Shown here: one piece after another, positions 26,946-34,905 of the stretch
Layout: each line of letters begins with the position of its first letter
Position numbering within the stretch: the first letter of the stretch is position 1
From: Paraglaciecola sp. L3A3
GTDB lineage: Bacteria; Pseudomonadota; Gammaproteobacteria; Enterobacterales; Alteromonadaceae
Assembly (NCBI RefSeq): GCF_009796765.1
Contig: NZ_CP047023.1
Span: 2,091,501-2,155,500, forward strand
Direction of reading: 5' to 3'
DNA length: 64,000 nt
Translations under genes and position numbers: made by a program
Notes under the pieces: model-generated
What the model saw: the letters and a program-made list of their open reading frames with translations, nothing else
The model's database searches: none
What the model was told of the DNA's origin: nothing

Positions 26946-27635
26946 ATGAAAACAATCGGTCTTTTAGGTGGTATGAGCTGGCAAAGTACTGTTGGATATT
27001 ATAGAGCTATTAATGAAGGTATTAAAAGTTCTCTCGGTGGCCTGCATTCAGCAAAGATAGCAATGTATAGTGTCGATTTTGAGCCAATTGAAAAGTTACA
27101 GCGAGATGGTGATTGGGAAGGTACAGCAAAAATACTCACAGATGCAGCCATAAAGATACAATCTGCCGGCGCAGATTTTTTACTTATATGTACAAATACT
27201 ATGCATAAAGTGGCTCCCCAGATAGAGGACTCTATTGATATCCCCTTGCTACATATAGCGGATGCAACTGCAGATGTGCTTGTAAAAAAAGGAATCAAAA
27301 CAGTAGGACTATTAGGTACTGCTTTCACGATGGAACAAAATTTTTATAAAGGCAGGTTAAGTGAAAATTATGGTTTAACTGTCTTAGTTCCTAATGCAGC
27401 AGATAGGATCATTGTTCATGACGTGATTTATAAAGAGCTTTGCTTAGGGAAATCACTCCCAGCTTCTAAAGCAGAATATTTGCGAATTATTAACACTCTA
27501 GCCAAACAAGGTGCAGAAGCTGTCATTCTTGGATGCACTGAAATTGGTATCTTGGTTGATCAAAAAGATTCTGAAATCGAACTTCTAGACACAACATATA
27601 TTCACGCGCAAAAAGCGGTTGAATGTGCAATTTAA
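26946..27635 (+). CDS. Aspartate/glutamate racemase family protein
   Basis: A 229-residue cofactor-independent racemase. Both catalytic cysteines are present: Cys82 in LLICTNTMHK and Cys197 in ILGCTEIG. The N-terminal IGLLGGMSWQST motif is typical of the aspartate racemase/YgeA (RacX) group. These enzymes interconvert L- and D-amino acids (Asp, Glu, or broader in YgeA/RacX) in the cytoplasm. The ATG at 26946 is chosen as it begins the conserved MKTIGLLGGM. An upstream in-frame GTG (26901) would add 15 poorly supported residues. There is no obvious operon partner. Confidence 0.85.
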   Translation: MKTIGLLGGMSWQSTVGYYRAINEGIKSSLGGLHSAKIAMYSVDFEPIEKLQRDGDWEGTAKILTDAAIKIQSAGADFLLICTNTMHKVAPQIEDSIDIPLLHIADATADVLVKKGIKTVGLLGTAFTMEQNFYKGRLSENYGLTVLVPNAADRIIVHDVIYKELCLGKSLPASKAEYLRIINTLAKQGAEAVILGCTEIGILVDQKDSEIELLDTTYIHAQKAVECAI

Positions 27636-27925
27636 CAAGTTAAGACTTTGTTCAAATAACGATTGTGGTGGCTTTTAGTAATAGCCCAAACGGCAATGAT
27701 TTAACTAGAAATGTACCCCTTATTCTCTAGTAGTTTGTATTATTTTTTTGGTTGTTTAGAAGTGATTATTAGATCATTCTTTTCACTAGTATCTATTTCC
27801 TATCCAATTGCTTCTGCTTTTGTCTGCTCCTATTCATATTTATCCTTACTTGGATTTAATTTATTTACCGAGTAATATCTACAGTCAGTCTTAAGATCGT
27901 CATAGCCTGATAAATAAAACAGCTA
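27636..27925. other. Intergenic region with no recognisable gene
   Basis: Just under 300 AT-rich bases between the racemase gene and the exported-protein pair. I see no gene, clear hairpin or repeat. Confidence 0.4.
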
Positions 27926-28447
27926 GTGACTTTATATAAAAGAGCAAGCCTTATCAGAAATTTATGTGTTAGCTTCATCTTCTTTTTGTTTATCAGTTTT
28001 ATTGTCGATGCCCAAACACAGCCATTACAGCATAACCGTTTGGGTGATATTATATTTGGCGAAAAACTGGCTACAAGCTCGCTAATATTTCAACCATCCG
28101 GAGCAATTCTTGAAGGCTGTCAGTATATTAAAATGATTGCCTATCCTGGAATAGACGTGATGGTGGTTGATGGCATTATTGAGCGACTAGATACCAGCAA
28201 TACTCAATTAATTAAACAAGATAGTCCTTTTTACGCTTTAAATACGGGGTCAATGACTTTGGCATCTTTCAGAAAAACATACCCAGAAATTGAAATCGCC
28301 CCTCATGAATATGAAAATGGTTTCTACTTACGTTGGTACAATAAAGATCAATCTAAAGCTATTGTTGTAGATTTTATTAATGGTGACATAGAGCTAATAA
28401 AAGCCGGATTAGTGCCTACTGTATTATTGGTTGAAGGTTGCGCCTGA
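27926..28447 (+). CDS. Hypothetical exported protein
   Basis: A 173-residue protein of unknown family. The first 30 residues form a signal peptide (LCVSFIFFLFISFIVDAQ), followed by a soluble domain with the pattern of an alternating beta fold (CQYIKMIAYPGIDVMVVDGIIERLD, TLASFRKTYPE, NGFYLRWYN). One Cys lies in the domain (GCQYIK) and one at the C-terminus (EGCA), so a disulfide is possible. The annotated start is GTG at 27926 with no clear ribosome site, so the N-terminus is tentative. Its stop overlaps the ATG of the next gene (TGATG), so the two are translationally coupled and probably function together in the envelope. Confidence 0.55.
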   Translation: MTLYKRASLIRNLCVSFIFFLFISFIVDAQTQPLQHNRLGDIIFGEKLATSSLIFQPSGAILEGCQYIKMIAYPGIDVMVVDGIIERLDTSNTQLIKQDSPFYALNTGSMTLASFRKTYPEIEIAPHEYENGFYLRWYNKDQSKAIVVDFINGDIELIKAGLVPTVLLVEGCA

Positions 28448-29190
28448 TGAATTTAATTTTTATAAAACCCCGTTTAAGTCTAATGCTGGTGCTTTTAGCT
28501 TCTATATTTTCGGCTTGCATCCCCATTATTCGAACAGAATATACTTCTCCAAGTTGGCAAGGTACGCTTGTTGATATGCAAACAGGGGCCCCATTAATAA
28601 ATCTTGAAGTTCGGGACTTACATACAAAAAAAAAGGTTATGACTGATCAGCAAGGTTATTTCGAATTACCACCGAATATCAGTGAATTTAGCTTTAAACT
28701 ACCAGTGGCAACTATGGTTAGCCATCATGAAATTGAAGTGATGTTACCGGCAGGTCCGCTGCGCTTTACTGGAACTCGTATGGCTAATACGACAGCGCCC
28801 TCAGATTTTGATTTGGGCACATTTCCCGTGGCTAGAGTTACAAATTCAGTGCCTTTCTGGTTGCAAGATAATGGTAAAATGGTGATATTACCAGAGCACT
28901 TTATTAAAGACTGTGGTGACCCATTACACAATGCAATACATTTAACTAACGCTGCCCGCTTGTACAAAAAGCTAGTTAAAAATAATCAGTATTTGGGGAA
29001 TAAAAAGGCCAACATACAGGATGTCGAGTTAAGTTATTACTGGGCTAATGAAAGTTGGCTGGATATCCACAACCTTTGTTTTAGAGGGGATTATGAGCAA
29101 TCCCTCGCTTTTTACCAATTTAGTAAGCTTTTTTATCAAGAAGCTGAAGCATACTTAATTGATAGGCCTATGGTTTTTTTCGAAGATTAA
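28447..29190 (+). CDS. Hypothetical lipoprotein with carboxypeptidase-regulatory-like domain
   Basis: A 247-residue lipoprotein. ATG 28447 is chosen because it forms a TGATG overlap with the preceding stop and has GAAGG nine bases upstream. The lipobox FSAC gives Cys24. Residues about 40-105 resemble a carboxypeptidase-regulatory/transthyretin-like beta sandwich (WQGTLVDMQTGAPLINLEVRDLHTKKKVMTDQQGYFELPP), a fold common in surface proteins. The rest is alpha-rich (ANESWLDIHNLCFRGDYEQSLAFYQFSKLFYQEAEAY). Function is unknown. The coupled upstream gene suggests a two-protein envelope unit. Confidence 0.6.
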   Translation: MNLIFIKPRLSLMLVLLASIFSACIPIIRTEYTSPSWQGTLVDMQTGAPLINLEVRDLHTKKKVMTDQQGYFELPPNISEFSFKLPVATMVSHHEIEVMLPAGPLRFTGTRMANTTAPSDFDLGTFPVARVTNSVPFWLQDNGKMVILPEHFIKDCGDPLHNAIHLTNAARLYKKLVKNNQYLGNKKANIQDVELSYYWANESWLDIHNLCFRGDYEQSLAFYQFSKLFYQEAEAYLIDRPMVFFED

Positions 29191-29689
29191 ATGATTTAAG
29201 TCATAAAGCCGAAAGGCAAAGCTTTTTATTATCAATTTATCTCATGAAAATTCATATATACGATTACTTGTTGTCATCGATTTCGCTTCTTTGTTTTTTA
29301 ATGGGGGCATTACTTATTTCAGAAGTAGAGCGACCTTTAGCGATTTAAAGATCTTTGGTCCGTTAGCACTAAGCTGGTTTATTATGGCTTGCTCTTGGCA
29401 ACCTTTGGATAAACATTATCCGATTATCGTTAAATTTAATCTTTATCGCAGGTATTTGTAACAAGCTAAAAATAATATTTTAAAAGTTAAATTGACATTG
29501 TAAATATAAACTCAATTTAGTCTGTATGGATATCTATTGAGCCTATGGGCTAGTTTTCTCCAAGTGTTGTGTATTCGCTAATTATGTAAAAGTATTTACT
29601 CTACAATAGATCATTTTATAGATTAATATCTTATCTTGGCTTGTTGAATATGGCATTATGGATTTATATACAAAACTATGAGGTGTTTG
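29191..29689. other. Intergenic region containing a possible small ORF or gene remnant
   Basis: About 500 bases with no full gene. The right part is AT-rich and probably holds the promoter of the regulator at 29690. The left part contains two overlapping short open frames, described separately. Confidence 0.5.
29291..29461 (+). pseudogene. Possible small ORF or remnant
   Basis: An open frame of 57 codons from a TTG at 29291 to TAA at 29459-29461, with a protein-like translation (segments SDLKIFGPLALSWFIMACSW and PLDKHYPIIVKFNLYRRYL). A second overlapping frame starts at ATG 29244 and encodes about 34 residues with a hydrophobic stretch (LLSSISLLCFLMGALLI). A single frameshift could join the two into one longer protein, so this may be a decayed small gene. 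No family is recognised. Confidence 0.25.
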
Positions 29690-30994
29690 ATGAAGCAACA
29701 TAAGTTCTTTCCACAGAGGGAGGAGTTACTTGCTCAATTAGAACGGATAAAGGATAGTCAGTCGTTTGGGCGTTCAGATAAATATATAGCCTTGCTTAGC
29801 TATCTAGTAGACAACACGTTAGCAAAAATAACAGGACAATCAGATACTTCTTCCGCGTCTAGTGAAGTGATGATAGCCAAAAGCGTATTTAATAAAGGGG
29901 ATGAATATAATCCTTCTGACGACGCTTCGGTCAGAGTTTATATTTCAAATTTACGAAAAAAACTGACTAAATACTATGGCACTGAAGGCGATGCTGAAAC
30001 GTTTCAAATAATGATCCCGCACGGTAAGTATGAATTAATATTTATTAATACGGCACAGCAATCTGCTGAAATTAAAACACTAGAATCTGACGATAATTTT
30101 GCTTCAAATGTTCATGCAGGAAAACACAAGTTAACACGTTCGCCATTAATTTTGGGCTTAGCGGCTGTTTCTTTTTTATCAATCTTACTAAATATCTTGA
30201 TAATTTCTAATAGTGGTCATTCTGAAGTGGCTATAAGAAGTCACTCTATATGGAAAGATTTAAACGAAAATAATAAAAAAACACTTATCGTGATCGGTGA
30301 TGCATTTTTTTATCAAGTCATCGATAACTCACCTAAAAAAATTGCAAGTTTAGTGAGAAATAGTTTTGTAAACGTGACTAGTGAGTTAATGTTATTTCTT
30401 AAAGAGAAACCTGAGATAAACTTCTTGGGTATTCCAAATAATAAATTTGTACCTAGTGGTGTAGTTGTTGCGTTAGCAGACATAACCCCTATTTTTAAAA
30501 GTAAGCAGCTATATAAAGTGAAAATGTCATCAGATCTAACAACCGAGGAGATTAATAATTACAATATTGTGTACATCGGTAAATTCACCGATTTTAATCA
30601 GCTGTATAGCTTTTATGATGGCTCAAATTACTATTTAAGTGCCCAGACAAATTTTATTAATAAACATACCGCTAAAAATTATCAATTAATTCCGCCATTT
30701 TATTCTGGCTATACCGACTACGGGCTTTTTGCTAAATACCAAGGTACATCAGGCAATTCGATTTACATAATCTCGGGGTATACTGATGCAGCTATTATGG
30801 CCGTTTCTCAATTTGTCACTAATCCTGATAATTTCTCTTCAGTTAATTTGAATGTAGGCTCAGCCAATGCGGCTGATATATCTCACACAAATTTTGAAAT
30901 ACTTTTTGAAGTCGCTAGCTTTAATCACTCTCATTTAAATTCAAAAATTCTGAGTATCGACAAAGTGGATACAAAAGCAATTTGGAATAATTAA
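29690..30994 (+). CDS. ToxR-like membrane-anchored winged-helix regulator
   Basis: A 434-residue protein. Residues about 10-118 match the winged-helix DNA-binding region seen in proteins with an OmpR/CadC-like fold: FGRSDKYIALLSYLVDNTLA, then EVMIAKSVFNKGDEYNPSDDASVRVYISNLRKKLTKYY, then a wing ending IPHGKYELIF. A single transmembrane helix lies at about 152-173 (LILGLAAVSFLSILLNILII), followed by a 260-residue periplasmic domain with no recognised motif. This is the topology of ToxR/CadC one-component sensors. ATG 29690 is chosen for the AGGT five bases upstream; ATG 29678 is the alternative. It lies next upstream of the GH16/cohesin-like pair and could sense an extracellular cue for it. Confidence 0.65.
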   Translation: MKQHKFFPQREELLAQLERIKDSQSFGRSDKYIALLSYLVDNTLAKITGQSDTSSASSEVMIAKSVFNKGDEYNPSDDASVRVYISNLRKKLTKYYGTEGDAETFQIMIPHGKYELIFINTAQQSAEIKTLESDDNFASNVHAGKHKLTRSPLILGLAAVSFLSILLNILIISNSGHSEVAIRSHSIWKDLNENNKKTLIVIGDAFFYQVIDNSPKKIASLVRNSFVNVTSELMLFLKEKPEINFLGIPNNKFVPSGVVVALADITPIFKSKQLYKVKMSSDLTTEEINNYNIVYIGKFTDFNQLYSFYDGSNYYLSAQTNFINKHTAKNYQLIPPFYSGYTDYGLFAKYQGTSGNSIYIISGYTDAAIMAVSQFVTNPDNFSSVNLNVGSANAADISHTNFEILFEVASFNHSHLNSKILSIDKVDTKAIWNN

Positions 30995-31646
30995 AATTGT
31001 AAATCGCTGCTATTAGATAAGGGCAGTTATATTTACTCACCAATAATCTCTAGTTCCGTTATATAAATTATATAGCAACGGAGCTGTGAGTTATCTTTAT
31101 TGTTATCACTATCACTCCTGAGCTTTGCTCTTTATCGCTCAATCTAGAACTTAGACTCTGCTTAACATTTTCCAGTTAGTTAATTTGTATGTGTTCCTAT
31201 CTCTATTTAAGTCAACCACCAAATATTTAACGTTAAACAAACGTGGACTACGCTTCATTACTTTTCCTTACGAAGGGTAAACGCAATCAAAACAAAAGCT
31301 TACGTGTTAAAAATAAGTAAATCATTTGATCTGGTTAAAGCTATACAGATAACATTTAACAATAATTTCATTAACAGTTTATTTGCAATAATAAATAAAG
31401 TTGAAGAATTTATGAATAAAACGGGATTTATCTTTGACCTGAATTAGACCGCTAGTTTTATTTCAGTGACTCAAGAAAAACAGCATAGTTTTTCTAACAT
31501 TTCACTGCAGGGTCATCTTATAAACCTTAGTAAACAAGTGAATGTTAAATAAAAATAAAGTAACAAAAACACTAAATTCAACATCTGATTACTAATTTAC
31601 CCTTTTATTTAAGGGGAAGTTAGTTTTCACTAATAGGATAACTATA
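30995..31646. other. Long intergenic region upstream of the GH16 gene
   Basis: About 650 AT-rich bases, a likely regulatory region. It holds an imperfect stem-loop at 31053-31082 (TCCGTT and AACGGA arms), probably the end of the regulator transcript, and a TTTAACGTTAAA palindrome at 31226-31237. The leader element AAGGGGAAGTTAGTTTT at 31611-31627 also occurs before the DUF6445 gene. No gene or RNA is recognised. Confidence 0.5.
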
Positions 31647-34136
31647 ATGAATAAAGTAATAACAGCGTTGGCAGTATGTTTTACGCTTGTTTTAGCTTGG
31701 CTACCAATTGAGAGCCATGCTCAAGCCACTGCGGGAGTGACGTTTGATGACGCCGCAATATATAAGACGAATGTCTATCAAACAAACAGTGTATTGCCCG
31801 TTACCGTGCATTACAATGCCGGAATCGACACCACAGTAAGTGCTGGAGAAGGAGGAATTAAATTTTTTCTACGAGAAATGAACGCTAGTTGGGGGGTGGT
31901 TAAGGACACTATTGTGGTTGATGCATTAGCTATCGGTCAAACCAGTGGGACTTCAAATGTAGAAATTCCTTTGCAAGGTTTGACTGCTACTGCAAATCTC
32001 CCAGAAGGACATTTCTACTTTCTATTTGTGAAATTTATCGCTTCAGACGGTACAGGTCACACAGTAAATGTAGTTAATCTTAATATAGAAGCTGGCCAAG
32101 TAGAACCATCAGTGTCCATTCAAAATAGTGTGCAAATTAATACTAATGTCTACGCAAATTCTGGTGCACTTGGCGTGACCATTAATGTTGAAGCCGGTAC
32201 GGGCAATATTATTGATAACTCTGTAGGCGGCCTTAAAGTTTATTTACGTGAATTAAACTCTGATTGGATACCAGTAAACGATACCGTTGTTTATGATGCC
32301 AATATTGTCGGCCAACAAACCAGCTCTTCAACTATTTTCATCCCATTAGACGGGCTGACACCGACTAACCAACTTCCTAGCGGAAACTTCTATTACTTAT
32401 TTGCAGAGTTTGGTTCCTCAGATGGCAATATTTATGACACGGGTCTTGCTAACATAGATATCGACAGTGATTTTGATGGCGATAGTATTGTCGATTCAAT
32501 TGACACAGACGACGATAATGATGGTGCCAGTGATGAGTTAGATCCAGCACCAATGGATCCTAGTGTTGGTGCTGTTACTGATACTCCATTTTTCCAAGGG
32601 GCACAAACGCCAGTATTTGCAGGGATGAATTGGCTGAAGATAGACAATATGTCTGATGAGTTTGAAGGTTCAAATGTAAATACTGACAAATGGCAAGTTG
32701 AGCCAATCGGCAATGGTTGGTTGTGGAATGGTAGACCACCAGGATTATTTACTACAGATACCGTCAGTATTAATGATGACAAGCTAAAAATTACAGTAGA
32801 GGAATTGGAAGGTGGCCCGCAATGGTTAGACACCCCTTATAAAGATGCAGACGGTAACTTTAAGCAAGCTTACTTTAAATATAAAGGCGCAATCGTTCGT
32901 TCGATATTCCCCACCAGCGCTCCAACTGATGGCGTATCTTATTATTACGAAGCAAAAATGAAAGCTAACCAAACAGAAATGTCATCTACATTCTGGTTAA
33001 TGAGTAAAAATAGCGATTGTAATACTATGTTCGAGATTGATATTCAGGAGACCATAGGCAAAGTTAATGAAGGTTTAACTGCTGCTTGGGCAATGGATTG
33101 GGAGCATATTTATCACTCAAATATGTTTCACCGTCAAACAATCTGTAATGAAGAAAACAGAAGTCAAAACTCGGTTATGGTACCTGCAGGTAAAAAAACG
33201 ACAGACCGTTATTATGTATACGGTGCTCACTGGAAATCACAGAATGAAATCGACTTTTATCTAGACGGTAAGCTGGTTTATAGCTTAGTGCATCCTGTTG
33301 CCTTTAATCAGGAAATGTGGATACAAATGGCTATAGAAACCTACGATTGGAACCCAGTTCCAGAAGATGGTGGCATGGTTAAAGCTGGCACAGAAGAGCA
33401 GCGTACTACCTCATATGAATATGTACGTACTTTCAAGTTGTTATGTGAAGGATGCGTAGATGAAGAGCCAGAGCCAGAACCTGTTGCCCCATCACTTTCA
33501 TTTGATAATGACGCTAAATATCGCAACGTGACACATTTAACTACTCAGCCAATGAATGTGACACTCAATGTTGAAGCGGGTACTGGCAATGTTGTGACTG
33601 ATGGTGTGGGCGGTTTAAAAGTCTTTTTGCGAGAACTGACTTCTGCATGGGGAGTGGTAAAGGACATAGTGGTGTTTGACGACAGTATGATTGGTCAACA
33701 GACAGCAGCATCCAATGTGTCAATTCCACTGGAGGGGATCACACCTACTGCAGACCTTCCAGAAGGTAATTTCTATTTCTTATATGCTCAGTTTGCTGCT
33801 TCAAATGGCACAACATACGATAGAGCTATTGCACGATTAAATATTGATAGTGACTTTGATAATGATGGAGAAGGTGATTTAACTGATACAGACGACGATA
33901 ACGATGGTGTTGAAGATACAGTTGACCACTTTCCAAACGATGCAATGTACGGCGTATTAGGGGATTTTGATGGGGACCATGACGTTGACCGTAAAGATCT
34001 TTCTTATTTTGCTCGCGCAATACGTGACCCATCTAAAGTACGAGACGATTTTGACTTTAATAACGACGGCAGTGTTAATAGCCGTGACATCAGTATGTTA
34101 CGTAGTATTTGTACTAAAACTAATTGTGCTGAATAA
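31647..34136 (+). CDS. Secreted GH16 agarase/porphyranase-type glycanase with dockerin
   Basis: An 829-residue secreted enzyme with a Sec signal peptide (ending SHAQA, about residue 27). Two homologous beta-sandwich modules (about 29-150 and 155-275) come first, and a third copy (about 640-755) lies after the catalytic domain. All share GG(I/L)K(F/V)(F/Y)LRE, PL.G.T. and a ...NLP.G.FY(F/Y)L pattern. The GH16 catalytic domain spans about 325-630. Its ExDxxE motif is FEIDIQE, with Glu463 as nucleophile and Glu468 as acid/base. WLWNGRPPGLF and STFWLMS resemble beta-agarases and porphyranases. Asp-rich TSP3-like calcium segments follow modules two and three. Residues 771-829 form a dockerin with two calcium loops, Asp773-Asp784 and Asp803-Asp814. 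AGGA lies nine bases before the ATG. The cohesin-like gene follows after 21 bp. Confidence 0.85.
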   Translation: MNKVITALAVCFTLVLAWLPIESHAQATAGVTFDDAAIYKTNVYQTNSVLPVTVHYNAGIDTTVSAGEGGIKFFLREMNASWGVVKDTIVVDALAIGQTSGTSNVEIPLQGLTATANLPEGHFYFLFVKFIASDGTGHTVNVVNLNIEAGQVEPSVSIQNSVQINTNVYANSGALGVTINVEAGTGNIIDNSVGGLKVYLRELNSDWIPVNDTVVYDANIVGQQTSSSTIFIPLDGLTPTNQLPSGNFYYLFAEFGSSDGNIYDTGLANIDIDSDFDGDSIVDSIDTDDDNDGASDELDPAPMDPSVGAVTDTPFFQGAQTPVFAGMNWLKIDNMSDEFEGSNVNTDKWQVEPIGNGWLWNGRPPGLFTTDTVSINDDKLKITVEELEGGPQWLDTPYKDADGNFKQAYFKYKGAIVRSIFPTSAPTDGVSYYYEAKMKANQTEMSSTFWLMSKNSDCNTMFEIDIQETIGKVNEGLTAAWAMDWEHIYHSNMFHRQTICNEENRSQNSVMVPAGKKTTDRYYVYGAHWKSQNEIDFYLDGKLVYSLVHPVAFNQEMWIQMAIETYDWNPVPEDGGMVKAGTEEQRTTSYEYVRTFKLLCEGCVDEEPEPEPVAPSLSFDNDAKYRNVTHLTTQPMNVTLNVEAGTGNVVTDGVGGLKVFLRELTSAWGVVKDIVVFDDSMIGQQTAASNVSIPLEGITPTADLPEGNFYFLYAQFAASNGTTYDRAIARLNIDSDFDNDGEGDLTDTDDDNDGVEDTVDHFPNDAMYGVLGDFDGDHDVDRKDLSYFARAIRDPSKVRDDFDFNNDGSVNSRDISMLRSICTKTNCAE

Positions 34137-34157
34137 GCCTTACTTGGATATTTGAAA

Positions 34158-34742
34158 ATGAAAAAACTAACCACATTATTATTATGTTTAAGCTTCAGCG
34201 TACAGAGTATGGCTGGCTTAATTGTCACCGCTGACGCCTCTGATTATACAGTTGGTGACACCATTAATATTAACTTAAGCTACCAAGCTGATGCCCCCTT
34301 GGGGGGGCTTATTGACAAAAACTTTGATGCGCTGACTTGGTTTACTTTTACAGACAGTACAGCTGATTTTGCTAGTATATCTTTGCCTGCTCAATACACA
34401 GCAGACACCGACCCTTTCGAGACGGTTGACTATGATTCATTTAGTGATGAATGGTTATACAGTTTAAGCACCTTCGGTACTGATGCGCCCTTCGATACCG
34501 CTGATATGTTGCTTGACTTAGGGACTTTGAGTTTTGTAGCTAAAGATGCTGGTGACTTTATGTTTGACATAACAAGCGCCTACCTAATGGACGTTGGGAG
34601 TTTTTATGATGACAACTTATTTGGTAGTCAAACGCTAAAAATAAATGCCGTCGGTACAAAACCAAATGACGTACCTGAACCACCTATGGTAGCCATTTTA
34701 TTACTTGGATTATTAGCTATTAGAAAAGCTAAAAAGTCATAG
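34158..34742 (+). CDS. Cohesin-like PEP-CTERM surface protein, putative anchor for the GH16 enzyme
   Basis: A 194-residue protein from ATG 34158; a TTG six bases earlier is also possible. A signal peptide covers residues 1 to about 19 (LLLCLSFSVQSMA). The body starts GLIVTADASDYTVGDTININLSYQ, the strand pattern with V-GD-x-x-x-(V/I)-x-(V/L) that opens cohesin and related bacterial domains. It continues through LDLGTLSFVAKDAGDFMFDITSAYLMD, again as in cohesin-type domains. The tail VPEPP (172-176), a hydrophobic helix (MVAILLLGLLAI) and a basic end (RKAKKS) form a PEP-CTERM sorting signal for exosortase. It follows the dockerin-bearing GH16 gene by 21 bp and ends at a terminator, so the two form a bicistronic unit. 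The cohesin call is by pattern, not by alignment. Confidence 0.7.
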   Translation: MKKLTTLLLCLSFSVQSMAGLIVTADASDYTVGDTININLSYQADAPLGGLIDKNFDALTWFTFTDSTADFASISLPAQYTADTDPFETVDYDSFSDEWLYSLSTFGTDAPFDTADMLLDLGTLSFVAKDAGDFMFDITSAYLMDVGSFYDDNLFGSQTLKINAVGTKPNDVPEPPMVAILLLGLLAIRKAKKS

Positions 34743-34782
34743 ATTAGGGCTAGTTAATAAAAGATACTAAAGTGGAATAAAT

Positions 34783-34830
34783 AAAAGGGAGTTCAATTGT
34801 TTGGCTACATTCAATTAACTCCCTTTTTTA
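34783..34830 (+). terminator. Terminator after the GH16/cohesin-like pair
   Basis: AAAGGGAGTTCAATTG (34783-34798) pairs with CAATTAACTCCCTTT (from 34812), with one bulge, followed by a T run. It closes the bicistronic unit. Confidence 0.8.
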
Positions 34831-34905
34831 ATCGGTATTATTTGGTACTTCAGATATGCATTCGTATATTCAAATTAAAAAACACAAAAACAATTAAACA
34901 AATAA

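Noticed and set aside
32432..32833. Minus-strand frame opposite the GH16 gene, and similar frames opposite dnaK, dnaJ, the RND pump and others
   Set aside because: They are antisense shadows of well-defined genes with no independent evidence.
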